Assembly: GCF_000380165.1 (NCBI RefSeq)
Contig: NZ_KB904662.1
Location: forward strand, 1-64,000
Direction: 5' to 3'
From: Wenjunlia vitaminophila DSM 41686
GTDB taxonomy: Bacteria; Actinomycetota; Actinomycetes; Streptomycetales; Streptomycetaceae
DNA: 64,000 bases
The notes beneath the pieces were generated by a model, which searched no databases, was not told the DNA's origin, and worked only from the letters and a program-made list of their open reading frames with translations. Below, piece after piece: positions 33,905 through 42,123 of the stretch. Every line of letters starts with the position of its first letter. Position 1 is the stretch's first letter. The translations under genes and the position numbers were made by a program.

Positions 33905-35605
33905 ATGGCCGACTCGACCAGGACCGCCACCGCCGAATCCGGCGCCGTCACCGAGCAGGAACGGGACGACGAGCTGCTCCAGGACGCCGAACGGCTGAGC
34001 AGCGCCCCCCGGGAGGAGGACCCCGGGGAGGGCCCCGGCCCGGTGGGCATCGGCCTGGTGGGCTGGCTGCGCTGGTTCTGGCGGCAGCTGACCTCGATGC
34101 GGGTCGCCCTGCTGCTGCTGTTCCTGCTCTCGATCGCCGCGATCCCCGGGTCGCTGGTCCCGCAGGAGGGCACGAGCGAGGGCCAGTTCAAGGTCCTGGA
34201 GTTCAAGGAGCAGCACCCGACGCTGGGGCCGCTCTACGATCGCCTGGGCCTGTTCGACGTGTACAGCTCCGCCTGGTTCTCAGCGATCTACATCCTGCTC
34301 TTCGTCTCCCTCGCCGGCTGCATCCTGCCGCGGAGCTGGCAGTTCTTCCAGGCGTTGCGCTCCAGGCCACCGGCCGCCCCGCGGAACCTCAGCCGGCTGC
34401 CGGTGCACACCACCTGGGAGACGGCCGTGGACCGCGACGAGGTGCTGGCCGCGGCGACGCGCATCCTGAAGCGGCGGCGGTTCCGGGCGCACCTCGGCGA
34501 CGGGGCGGTGGCCGCGGAGAAGGGCTACCTGCGCGAGGCCGGCAACCTGGTCTTCCACATCTCGCTGTTCGGGCTGCTGGTGGCCGTCGCCCTCGGGCAC
34601 CTGTTCAGCGCCTCGGGGAACAAGCTGGTGGTCGAGGGGGACGGGTTCGCGAACTCGCTCACCCAGTACGACGACTTCTCCTCCGGGCCGCTCTACGACG
34701 ACGAGGCGGACCTCGACGCCTTCGGCTTCACCCTGGACGACTTCAGGTCGGCGTTCGAGGAGTCCGGCAGCCAGCGGGGCACCGCCCGCAAGTTCGAGGC
34801 GGACCTTACCTACTGGACCGGCGACGGCGAGCGGACCAAGAAGACCACCATCAAGGTCAACTCACCGCTGAAGGTCGGCGGGACCAAGATCTACCTGGTG
34901 GGCTTCGGCTACGCCCCCGTGGTCACGGTCCGCGACGGTCAGGGCCAGGTCGCCTACCAGGGTCCGGTCGCCTGTCTCCCGCAGGACGCCAACACCACGT
35001 CCACCTGCGTGATCAAGGTTCCGGACTACGTGGACGAGAACGGGAAGAAGACCCAGCTCGGCTTCACCGGCACCTTCGTCCCCACCTTCGGCGGCGCCAC
35101 GGAGCGCGGCATGGTCTCCCAGTTCCCCTCGCTGAAGTTCCCGGCGCTCTTCCTCACCGCCTACCGCGGTGACCTGGGCATCGACTCGGGACTGCCGCAG
35201 AACGTCTACCAGCTCAAGACCAAGAACATGAAGCAGTTCAAGAAGGCCAACGGAGATCCGTTCGCCAAGTACCTGCTCCCCGAGGAGAAGATGGAGCTGC
35301 CGGGCGGGGCGGGGACGCTGGAGTTCACCGGGATCAAGGAGTACGCCCAGTTCGAGGTCAGTGAGAAGCCGGGCAAGGGGCTGGCGCTGGCCAGTGCCTC
35401 GCTGGCGTTGCTGGGACTGATCTGCTCGCTGTTCGTCCAGCGCCGCCGGGTGTGGGTCCGGGCGACCCCGACCGAGGGCGGCGGTACCGTCGTGTCGATG
35501 GCGGGGCTGGCCCGCAGTGAGTCGGCCAAGATCGCGGAAGAGCTCGCCGACATCGCCGTGGAACTGCACGACGACGCGGAGCCCAGCCGTTCGGAGAAGG
35601 AGTGA
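33905..35605 (+). CDS. resB: cytochrome c biogenesis protein ResB
   Basis: This 566-aa protein has an acidic cytoplasmic N-terminus (1-50), then TM segments near LTSMRVALLLLFLLSIAAIP, YILLFVSLAGCILPR and LVFHISLFGLLVAVALGHLF. A large exported domain follows (about 230-490) and a last TM ALASASLALLGLICSLFVQ. ResB/Ccs1 works with CcsB as the heme lyase of System II. It is encoded 3 nt after ccdA and 3 nt before ccsB. Confidence 0.94.
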   Translation: MADSTRTATAESGAVTEQERDDELLQDAERLSSAPREEDPGEGPGPVGIGLVGWLRWFWRQLTSMRVALLLLFLLSIAAIPGSLVPQEGTSEGQFKVLEFKEQHPTLGPLYDRLGLFDVYSSAWFSAIYILLFVSLAGCILPRSWQFFQALRSRPPAAPRNLSRLPVHTTWETAVDRDEVLAAATRILKRRRFRAHLGDGAVAAEKGYLREAGNLVFHISLFGLLVAVALGHLFSASGNKLVVEGDGFANSLTQYDDFSSGPLYDDEADLDAFGFTLDDFRSAFEESGSQRGTARKFEADLTYWTGDGERTKKTTIKVNSPLKVGGTKIYLVGFGYAPVVTVRDGQGQVAYQGPVACLPQDANTTSTCVIKVPDYVDENGKKTQLGFTGTFVPTFGGATERGMVSQFPSLKFPALFLTAYRGDLGIDSGLPQNVYQLKTKNMKQFKKANGDPFAKYLLPEEKMELPGGAGTLEFTGIKEYAQFEVSEKPGKGLALASASLALLGLICSLFVQRRRVWVRATPTEGGGTVVSMAGLARSESAKIAEELADIAVELHDDAEPSRSEKE

Positions 35606-35608
35606 GAC

Positions 35609-36706
35609 GTGTTCGTCGCCGCCGAGGTCAATGACAACCTCGCCCAGATCAGCAATGTGTTGATGTACTCGGCGATGGCCGTGTACACCCTGTCGTTCCT
35701 GGCCCACTGCATGGAGTGGGTGTTCGGCAGCCGCAGTCGGGTCGCGGTGCAGTCCGCGGCGCTGGCCGCGGCCTCCCGGGCGTCCGAGGCGGCGGAGGCG
35801 GCGAAGGCCTCGGCGGTCTCGGTGACGGTGGCGACCCGGGGCGGGGGCACCATGACGCTGGAGCGGCCCCGGGTGGTGACCCGGTCCGCCGGCCGCCCGG
35901 CGAAGGACGGGCCCGGTGCCGCCGGCACCGACCAGCGGGCCGACGTGCTGGGCCGGATGGCGGTCTCCCTGACCGCGCTGGCCTTCGTGCTGCACTTCGG
36001 TTCCGTGGTGGCGCGCGGGGTCTCGGTCCAGCGTCCGCCGTGGGGCAACATGTACGAGTTCTCCACCGCGTTCTCGCTGATGGCCGTCGGCACCTACCTG
36101 GGCCTGCTCCTCGCCAAGCGGCCGGTGCGCTGGCTCGGCCTGCCGGTGACCACGGCGGTGCTGCTCGACCTCGGCCTCGCGGTGAGCGTGCTGTACACCG
36201 AGTCGGACCAACTGGTGCCGGCCCTGGACTCGTACTGGCTGTGGATCCACGTCTCCACGGCGATCATCTCCGGCGCGGCCCTGTACCTGGGCGCGGTGGC
36301 GGCCGTGCTGTACCTGTTCAAGGACCGTTACGAGGCGGCGCGGCTGGCGGGACGCGACGGCGGGCGGCTCGCCACCGTCTGGCAGCGCCTCCCCTCCGCG
36401 GCATCCCTGGACAAGTTCGCCTACCGGGTCAACGCGCTGATCTTCCCGCTGTACACGTTCGCGATCATCGCCGGGGCGATCTGGGCGGAGGCCGCGTGGG
36501 GCCGCTACTGGGGCTGGGACCCCAAGGAGATCTGGTCCTTCGTCACCTGGGTCGGCTACGCCGCCTACCTGCACGCCAGGGCCACCGCCGGCTGGAAGGG
36601 CCGCCGGGCCGCCTACCTGGCCCTGATCGCCTTCGCCTGCTTCCTGTTCAACTACTACGGCGTCAACATCTTCATCACCGGCAAGCACTCCTACGCGGGA
36701 GTCTGA
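35609..36706 (+). CDS. ccsB: cytochrome c biogenesis protein CcsB (ResC)
   Basis: This 365-aa polytopic heme-handling protein starts with GTG. The tryptophan-rich WWD signature is WGRYWGWDPKEIWSFVTW near residue 296. Conserved His-containing segments are LHFGSVVARGVSVQRPPWGN and YFLTGKHSYAG-like GVNIFITGKHSYAGV at the end. A long Ala/Glu/Lys linker (about 50-100) separates TM1 from the rest. It pairs with ResB to deliver and attach heme outside the membrane. Confidence 0.94.
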   Translation: MFVAAEVNDNLAQISNVLMYSAMAVYTLSFLAHCMEWVFGSRSRVAVQSAALAAASRASEAAEAAKASAVSVTVATRGGGTMTLERPRVVTRSAGRPAKDGPGAAGTDQRADVLGRMAVSLTALAFVLHFGSVVARGVSVQRPPWGNMYEFSTAFSLMAVGTYLGLLLAKRPVRWLGLPVTTAVLLDLGLAVSVLYTESDQLVPALDSYWLWIHVSTAIISGAALYLGAVAAVLYLFKDRYEAARLAGRDGGRLATVWQRLPSAASLDKFAYRVNALIFPLYTFAIIAGAIWAEAAWGRYWGWDPKEIWSFVTWVGYAAYLHARATAGWKGRRAAYLALIAFACFLFNYYGVNIFITGKHSYAGV

Positions 36707-36792
36707 CCCGGACCGTCACCGGCCGCCGTCGGGTCCGCCCGGCGGCGGCCGGTTCGCGTCCGGGCGGGGAGCCCGCGCGGGCCCGCCGGCGC

Positions 36793-37098
36793 TCAGTGGG
36801 TGTCGTCCTCGTCCCGCTTCTTCTCCAGGGACCTGAGGAACTCGGGATTGTCGTCCGGGGCCACGAACCCGCCGGAGCCCGCCGGGCGGGGACCGAGGCG
36901 GGGAGCGAAGCCGCCGCGCTCGCGACCGGCGATCAGCCAGGCCACAGGTCCGATCAGCACCGTGCCGAACAGCAGGACGATCAGGACCCAGGCGACCTTG
37001 GGCAGGTGCCGCACCTTGTCCTCCGGCGTGGTCAGGCAGTCGATGAACGCGTAGGTCCACAACGCCAGGACCAGCAGGATCGGCAGATACCTGGTCAT
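36793..37098 (-). CDS. small membrane protein with PLD-nuclease N-terminal (PLDc_N) domain
   Basis: This 101-aa protein starts with ATG after GAAGGA. Two TM helices: TRYLPILLVLALWTYAFIDC and VAWVLIVLLFGTVLIGPVAW. A linker KVRHLPK lies between, the PLDc_N arrangement. The C-terminal 40 residues are charged and disordered (NPEFLRSLEKKRDEDDTH). Function unknown. It is divergent from the UbiD-like gene and found beside it in other actinomycetes. Confidence 0.85.
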   Translation of the reverse strand: MTRYLPILLVLALWTYAFIDCLTTPEDKVRHLPKVAWVLIVLLFGTVLIGPVAWLIAGRERGGFAPRLGPRPAGSGGFVAPDDNPEFLRSLEKKRDEDDTH

Positions 37099-37205
37099 GG
37101 TGGTCACCGGTCCTTCGTGAGTGGGGGTCTGGCCGGAGTCGCGAGGGGCCGGAGGATGGCCCCTGCCGTCCGGTCCAGGGTAGTCGGTGTCGGATACTGA
37201 CACCT

Positions 37206-38657
37206 ATGGCATACGACGATCTTCGGGGGTTCCTGCGGGCGCTGGAGCGGGACGGCGACCTGAAACGTGTGAAGGCCGAGGTCGATCCCCACCTGGAGGT
37301 GGGGGAGATCGTGGACCGGGTGAACAAGGCCGGCGGCCCCGCCCTGCTCTTCGAGAACGTCCGGGGATCGGACATGCCGCTGGCGATGAACGTGTACGGC
37401 ACGGACCGCCGACTGCTCAAGGCCCTGGGACTGGCCTCCTACACCGCACTGGGCGACAAGATCGCCGGACTGGTCAGACCGGAGCTCCCCCAGGGCTTCA
37501 CCGGGATCAGGGAGGCGTTCGGCAAGCTGGCCGGGGTGTCCCACGTGCCGCCGAAGAAGGTCAAGGACGCCCCCGTCCAGGAGGTGGTGGTCACCGGGGA
37601 CCAGGTGGACCTGGACCGACTGCCCGCGCTGTTCACCTGGCCGAAGGACGGCGGGTCCTTCTTCAACCTCGGCCTCACCCACACCAAGGACCCGGACACC
37701 GGGGTGCGCAACCTCGGCCTGTACCGGCTCCAGCGGCACGACTCCCGCACCATCGGGATGCACTGGCAGATCCACAAGGACTCCAGGAACCACTACCAGG
37801 TGGCCGCCCGGCGCGGTGAGCGACTGCCCGTGGCCATCGCCTTCGGGTGCCCGCCGGCCGTCACCTACGCCGCCACCGCCCCGCTGCCCAGCGACATCGA
37901 CGAGTACCTGTTCGCCGGGTTCGTGCAGGGCAAGCGGGTGGAGATGGTGGACTGCCGGACCGTTCCGCTCCAGGTGCCGGCCAACGCCGAGGTGGTGCTC
38001 GAGGGCTGGCTCGAACCGGGACGGATGCTCCCCGAGGGGCCGTTCGGCGACCACACCGGCTTCTACACCCCGCAGGAGCCCTTCCCCGCGCTGCGCATCG
38101 ACTGCGTGACCAGCAGGCGCCGTCCGCTGTTCCAGTCCATCGTGGTCGGCCGGCCGCCGACCGAGGACGGGCCGCTGGGCAAGGCCACCGAACGGTTCTT
38201 CCTCCCGCTGCTGAAGGTCGTCGTGCCGGACGTGGTGGACTACGACCTGCCCGAGGCCGGCGCCTTCCACAACTGCGCCATCGTCTCCATCGACAAGCGC
38301 TACCCCAAGCACGCCCAGAAGGTGATGCACGCCATCTGGGGGGCGCACATGATGTCGCTGACCAAGCTCATCATCGTCGTGGACGCCGACTGCGACGTCC
38401 ACGACTACCAGGAGGTCGCCTGGCGGGCCTTCGGCAACGTGGACTACGCCCGCGACCTGCTGCTCACCGAGGGGCCGGTGGACCACCTCGACCACGCCTC
38501 CTACCAGCAGTTCTGGGGCGGCAAGGCGGGCATCGACGCCACCGCCAAGCTGCCCGAGGAGGGCTACACCCGGGACGGCGGTTGGCCGGAGATGATCGTC
38601 TCCGATCCGGCCACCGCCGAGCTGGTCGCCAGACGCTGGCACGAGTACGGCCTTTGA
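37206..38657 (+). CDS. UbiD-family decarboxylase, menaquinone (futalosine) pathway
   Basis: This 483-aa enzyme is of the prenylated-FMN-dependent UbiD family. It starts YDDLRGFLRALERDGDLKRV. Landmarks: NLGLYRLQRHDSRTIGMHWQ, EMVDCRTVPLQVPANAEVVL, EGPFGDHTGFYTPQEPFP and AIVSIDKRYPKHAQKVMHAI. It should decarboxylate the prenylated naphthoate intermediate late in menaquinone synthesis. The cofactor maker UbiX is encoded 6 kb away at 44797, with mqnP next door. This fits the futalosine-pathway gene set known in Streptomyces. Confidence 0.92.
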   Translation: MAYDDLRGFLRALERDGDLKRVKAEVDPHLEVGEIVDRVNKAGGPALLFENVRGSDMPLAMNVYGTDRRLLKALGLASYTALGDKIAGLVRPELPQGFTGIREAFGKLAGVSHVPPKKVKDAPVQEVVVTGDQVDLDRLPALFTWPKDGGSFFNLGLTHTKDPDTGVRNLGLYRLQRHDSRTIGMHWQIHKDSRNHYQVAARRGERLPVAIAFGCPPAVTYAATAPLPSDIDEYLFAGFVQGKRVEMVDCRTVPLQVPANAEVVLEGWLEPGRMLPEGPFGDHTGFYTPQEPFPALRIDCVTSRRRPLFQSIVVGRPPTEDGPLGKATERFFLPLLKVVVPDVVDYDLPEAGAFHNCAIVSIDKRYPKHAQKVMHAIWGAHMMSLTKLIIVVDADCDVHDYQEVAWRAFGNVDYARDLLLTEGPVDHLDHASYQQFWGGKAGIDATAKLPEEGYTRDGGWPEMIVSDPATAELVARRWHEYGL

Positions 38658-38670
38658 GTCAGGAGGCAGT

Positions 38671-39591
38671 GTGAGCACCAAGTCAGTGACCGAGGGGCTG
38701 GTGGGCCCGGAGCCACGCCCCGGTCGGCTGCGCGCGTTCCTGCGGGTGGTGAAGATCGAGCACTCGATCTTCGCCCTCCCGTTCGCCTACATCGGCTGCC
38801 TCACGGCCATGCTGCTCGACGACGAGTCGGTGCACTGGGCGGAACTGGGCCTGGTGACCGTCGCCATGGTGGGGCTGCGCACCTTCGCCATGGCGGCCAA
38901 CCGGATCATCGACCGGGAGATCGACGCGCGCAACCCCAGGACCGCCGGCCGCGAACTGGCCACCGGCGCGCTGTCCGCGCGCAGCGCCTGGGTCGGGGCG
39001 CTGGTCGCCATGGTGGTCTTCCTCGGTGCCGCAGCGCTGCTCAACCCGCTGTGCCTGGCGCTCTCGCCCCTGGCCGTGCTGCCCATGGTGGTCTACCCGT
39101 ACGGCAAGCGGTTCACCGACTACCCCCACGCCATCCTCGGCCTGGCCCAGTCGATCGGCCCGATCGGTGCCTGGTTCGCGGTCACCGGCGCCTGGTCCTG
39201 GGACCCGGTCCTGCTGGGCATGGCGGTGGGCATCTGGATCGGCGGCTTCGACCTGATCTACGCCTGCCAGGACGTGGCCGCCGACCGCACCCAGGGGGTG
39301 CGCAGCGTCCCCGCCCGGTTCGGGGTGGCGGGCGCGCTGGTCGGCGCGCGGGTCTGCCACGCGGTCACGGCGGTGCTGTTGGTGTGGTTCGGCGTCGCCA
39401 CGGACGCGGGCGTCGCGTGGTGGGTGGGCGTCGTGGTGGTCGTGGTGGGGCTGGTCTACGAGCACACGCTGGTCAGGCCGGACGACCTGTCCCGGGTCAA
39501 CCAGGCCTTCTTCACCGTGAACAGCGTGATCGGCGTGGCGCTCTTCGCGTTCGCCCTGCTCGACCTGGTCCTGCGCGGCCTGCGCGGCTGA
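38671..39591 (+). CDS. mqnP: menaquinone prenyltransferase MqnP (UbiA family)
   Basis: This 306-aa polytopic membrane enzyme starts with GTG. The two Mg-diphosphate motifs are MAANRIIDREIDARNPRTAG (NxxxDxxxD) and YACQDVAADRTQGVRSVPAR (DxxxD). The start KIEHSIFALPFAYIGCL is typical of UbiA/MqnP. It attaches the polyprenyl chain in the futalosine pathway. It lies 13 nt after the UbiD-like gene and shares its operon. The next gene downstream belongs to the antiporter cluster rather than to the pathway. Confidence 0.93.
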   Translation: MSTKSVTEGLVGPEPRPGRLRAFLRVVKIEHSIFALPFAYIGCLTAMLLDDESVHWAELGLVTVAMVGLRTFAMAANRIIDREIDARNPRTAGRELATGALSARSAWVGALVAMVVFLGAAALLNPLCLALSPLAVLPMVVYPYGKRFTDYPHAILGLAQSIGPIGAWFAVTGAWSWDPVLLGMAVGIWIGGFDLIYACQDVAADRTQGVRSVPARFGVAGALVGARVCHAVTAVLLVWFGVATDAGVAWWVGVVVVVVGLVYEHTLVRPDDLSRVNQAFFTVNSVIGVALFAFALLDLVLRGLRG

Positions 39592-39701
39592 GGCGGGGGC
39601 GTCCCCCGCGCTGGCCCTTATGGGTTAGGGACCGTGCGTGTCCCGCACGGCCTGGTGCCCGGTGACGGCGGCCGTTGGCATCGTGGCGGTGAGGTGAGTG
39701 C

Positions 39702-40184
39702 ATGATCTCCGTTCTCGAAGTCACCTGGTGGTGGGGGACGTGCGTGGGCGTCTGGCTCGTCACGTTGTCGTCGGTGACACCGGCCGAGCTCGCGGTGGCC
39801 ACCGTGTGCGGTCTGCCCTGCGCGGTGGCCGCACGAGTGGTGCGCAAGGCGGTCCGGGGGCGTTGGCGTCCGCGCCTCCGCTGGTGTTCCTGGGCGGTGG
39901 CGCTCCCCGCCTCGGTGGTGGTGGACACCGTGCGGGTGTTCCAGCAGGCGGCCCGCCGCTCCTGGCACCGACGCCGGCCGGAGGCCGAGGGCACGTGGAG
40001 GCGGACGCCACTGCCGGAGGACGTCGAGGGGGCCACCGCGGCTGCCCGTCGGGCCCTGGCCACGCTGGCGATCTCCGCCACACCCGGGACCTACGTGGTG
40101 GACGGTGACCGCTCCGGGCCGCACCTGCTGGTCCACTCCCTGACCGCGTCGCCCAGCCGGACGGAGCGGGTGATCGCCCGGTGA
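39702..40184 (+). CDS. mnhE: Na+/H+ antiporter subunit E (MnhE/MrpE)
   Basis: This 160-aa protein has two or three TM helices near the N-terminus (VTWWWGTCVGVWLVTLSSVT and SWAVALPASVVVDTVRVFQQ). The cytoplasmic half ends TPGTYVVDGDRSGPHLLVHS, the MnhE signature of a small domain with TPG(T)...D. It is first in a seven-gene cluster E-F-G-D'-B-C-D. Its stop overlaps the next gene. It begins 110 nt after mqnP. Confidence 0.88.
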   Translation: MISVLEVTWWWGTCVGVWLVTLSSVTPAELAVATVCGLPCAVAARVVRKAVRGRWRPRLRWCSWAVALPASVVVDTVRVFQQAARRSWHRRRPEAEGTWRRTPLPEDVEGATAAARRALATLAISATPGTYVVDGDRSGPHLLVHSLTASPSRTERVIAR

Positions 40185-40444
40185 ACGCCTGGCTGTGGTG
40201 CGCCAACGTGTTGTTGGCGGGTGGCCTCGGCCCGGCCGCCTGGCTGGGGATGCGCGGCGATCCGGTCCGCCGGCTGGTGGGGTTGGAACTCGGCGGGGTG
40301 GTGGCGACCCTGTTGCTCCTGGTGTTCCCCCAGGCACTCGGCCAACCGTCGTACCTCATCGTGCCGCTGGTCATGGCCCTGCTCACCTTCGTCGGCACGC
40401 TGGTCTTCACCCGGCTCCTCGCACCGCGACCGGCCGGAACATGA
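40181..40444 (+). CDS. mnhF: Na+/H+ antiporter subunit F (MnhF/MrpF)
   Basis: This 87-aa protein starts with GTG and has three TM helices. The conserved middle RGDPVRRLVGLELGGVVATL corresponds to the MrpF RGP(S)..DRVxALD region, and the C-terminus is FVGTLVFTRLLAP. The acidic residue usual in TM2 appears as Glu in GLELGG. GTGA and ATGA overlaps couple it to mnhE and mnhG. Confidence 0.85.
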   Translation: MNAWLWCANVLLAGGLGPAAWLGMRGDPVRRLVGLELGGVVATLLLLVFPQALGQPSYLIVPLVMALLTFVGTLVFTRLLAPRPAGT

Positions 40445-40740
40445 CGGCCGAGGACGTCCGGCACGTGGTGGCGGTCGGCCTGGCCGCGGCCGGCACCGGG
40501 GTCGTGGTCCTCTCGGCCCTGGCCGCGCTGACCATGCGCGAGGTCTACGGAAGGCTCCACTTCCTCACACCGGTCACGTCGCTGGGCGCGCCGCTGATCG
40601 GCGTGGCGCTGGCGGTCGAGAACGGATGGGGGTTGACGGCCGCGCTGGACCTGCTCACCGCCGGGCTGCTGACGGTGACCGGGCCGGCGCTCGCAGCGGC
40701 CACGGGCAGGGTGGCGGCGCACCACGACGGCCTGCGGTGA
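40441..40740 (+). CDS. mnhG: Na+/H+ antiporter subunit G (MnhG/MrpG)
   Basis: This 99-aa protein starts with ATG at 40441, overlapping the mnhF stop. The signature MREVYGRLHFLTPVTSLGAP matches the MnhG/MrpG R-x-x-D/V-x-x-RLH conserved block. Three TM helices. In-frame extension upstream to 40195 is shadow of mnhF. It is needed for assembly of the antiporter complex in characterised Mrp systems. Confidence 0.88.
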   Translation: MTAEDVRHVVAVGLAAAGTGVVVLSALAALTMREVYGRLHFLTPVTSLGAPLIGVALAVENGWGLTAALDLLTAGLLTVTGPALAAATGRVAAHHDGLR

Positions 40741-40749
40741 GGGGTCCAG

Positions 40750-41022
40750 GTGACCCCCCTGATCGTCATGTCCCTCGCCCTCGTCGCGGTGTTGGGTACC
40801 GCGGTGGTCCTGACGAACGAGCCCGAGCGGCAGGCGGTCACGCTCTCGCTGTTCGGGCTCTCCCTCACCGTTCTGTTCGTCGTCCTCCAGGGGCCCGACG
40901 TCGCGTTGTCCCAGCTCGGGGTGGGGGCGGCGGTGGTGCCGTTGATGGTGATGCTGGCCATCCGCCGGATGCGGCGTGACCAGGAGCGGGAGGCGGACGG
41001 CCGCGGGGAGGCCGGGGAATGA
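40750..41022 (+). CDS. MbhD/DUF4040-type antiporter subunit (MrpB N-terminal-like)
   Basis: This 90-aa protein starts with GTG, has three TM helices and a charged tail. The DUF4040 signature is LFVVLQGPDVALSQLGVGAA, corresponding to the conserved (A)PDVALTEAxVGAG block found in the C-terminal part of MrpA and in MbhD. Its Glu is replaced by Gln in SQLGVG, which is unusual. Here it is a stand-alone gene, as in archaeal Mbh clusters. It overlaps the next gene by 4 nt. Confidence 0.82.
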   Translation: MTPLIVMSLALVAVLGTAVVLTNEPERQAVTLSLFGLSLTVLFVVLQGPDVALSQLGVGAAVVPLMVMLAIRRMRRDQEREADGRGEAGE

Positions 41023-41777
41023 GCAGCCGCGGCCGGCTCGCCCTGTTCCTGCTGGGTGCCGCGGGTGTGGCGGTGCTGTTCGCGACGGCCTTCCTCGGCA
41101 TGCCCGCCTTCGGGAGCGAGGACCACCCCTACCGGGACCTCGCCGTTCCCGCCGCGGTGCGGCACGCCACCGCCAACGTCGTGTCCTCGGTCAACTTCGA
41201 CCAGCGGGGCATCGACACCTTCGGGGAGGAGACCATCGTCCTCGGGTCGGTGATCGGTGTGGCGGCACTCCTGCGCCCCGCCCAGCGGGAGAGCGAGCAG
41301 CGCCCGCCGCCGGACCGGCACAGGCTGGAATCGACGACCCTGCTCGGGTACGTGCTGCTGCCCGTGACGCTGGTCGTCGGCCTCGACGTCGTGGCACACG
41401 GGCACGTCTCACCCGGCGGGGGCTTCCAGGGAGGCGTCATCCTGGCGACCGGGTTCCACCTGCTCTACCTGGCGGGGAGCTACCAAGCCCTGGCCCGGCT
41501 GCGGCCCGTGGAGATCTTCGACCGTGGTGAGGCGCTCGGTGCCGGCCTGTTCGGCGTGCTCGGCGCGGCCGGCCTCGCGGCGACCGGAGCCTTCCTCGCC
41601 AACGTCATCCCCACCGGATCGTTCGGCCAACTGTTCTCGGGCGGAACGGTCCCCGTTCTCAACGTGCTGGTGGGGCTGGAGGTGAGCTGCGGCGCCGTGG
41701 TCCTGCTCACCCACTTCTTCACCGAGGCCATCACCCTCTCGGTGGGCGGCCGGCGGGAGCGGGGAGGCGGCACGTGA
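41019..41777 (+). CDS. mnhB: Na+/H+ antiporter subunit B (MbhE + MnhB)
   Basis: This is a 252-aa protein in two parts. Residues 1-90 resemble MbhE (NVVSSVNFDQRGIDTFGEET, the conserved DFRGxDTLGE block). Residues 105-252 are MnhB (GLDVVAHGHVSPGGGFQGGV followed by ILATGFHLLY). The HxSPGGGFQGG block is diagnostic of MrpB. Six or more TM helices. ATGA-type overlap on both sides. Confidence 0.9.
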   Translation: MSSRGRLALFLLGAAGVAVLFATAFLGMPAFGSEDHPYRDLAVPAAVRHATANVVSSVNFDQRGIDTFGEETIVLGSVIGVAALLRPAQRESEQRPPPDRHRLESTTLLGYVLLPVTLVVGLDVVAHGHVSPGGGFQGGVILATGFHLLYLAGSYQALARLRPVEIFDRGEALGAGLFGVLGAAGLAATGAFLANVIPTGSFGQLFSGGTVPVLNVLVGLEVSCGAVVLLTHFFTEAITLSVGGRRERGGGT

Positions 41778-42121
41778 ACCTGTACGCCTACGGGGTCGCC
41801 GGCTGGCTGCTGCTGGTCGGAGCGTTCGGCGTCGTCCGCAGCGCCAACCTGGTGCACGCCGTCGTGTCGTTGTCCGTGGCCCAGTCGGGCACCTACGTGC
41901 TGCTGCTGTGCGTCGGCTACCAGAGGGCCGCCGGCGCGCCGGTCTTCGGCTCGACGCTCCGGCCCAGCACACGGGTGACCGATCCGGTGGTGCAGGCGAT
42001 GACCCTCACGGACATCGTCGTCTCCGCGACCGTCACCGCGCTGCTGTTGGCCACCGCCGTCCAGGTGCACAAGCAGCAGGGCACCGTGGACCCCAACCGG
42101 CTGTCCGCGCTGAAGGGCTGA
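41774..42121 (+). CDS. mnhC: Na+/H+ antiporter subunit C (MnhC, NuoK-like)
   Basis: This 115-aa protein starts with GTG and has three TM helices. The NuoK/MnhC signature runs RSANLVHAVVSLSVAQSGTY and continues through TRVTDPVVQAMTLTDIVVSA, with the DPVxQAMxLTDIVI block diagnostic for MrpC. It sits between mnhB and the large antiporter-like subunit and overlaps the former by 4 nt. Confidence 0.93.
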   Translation: MNLYAYGVAGWLLLVGAFGVVRSANLVHAVVSLSVAQSGTYVLLLCVGYQRAAGAPVFGSTLRPSTRVTDPVVQAMTLTDIVVSATVTALLLATAVQVHKQQGTVDPNRLSALKG

Positions 42122-42123
42122 CG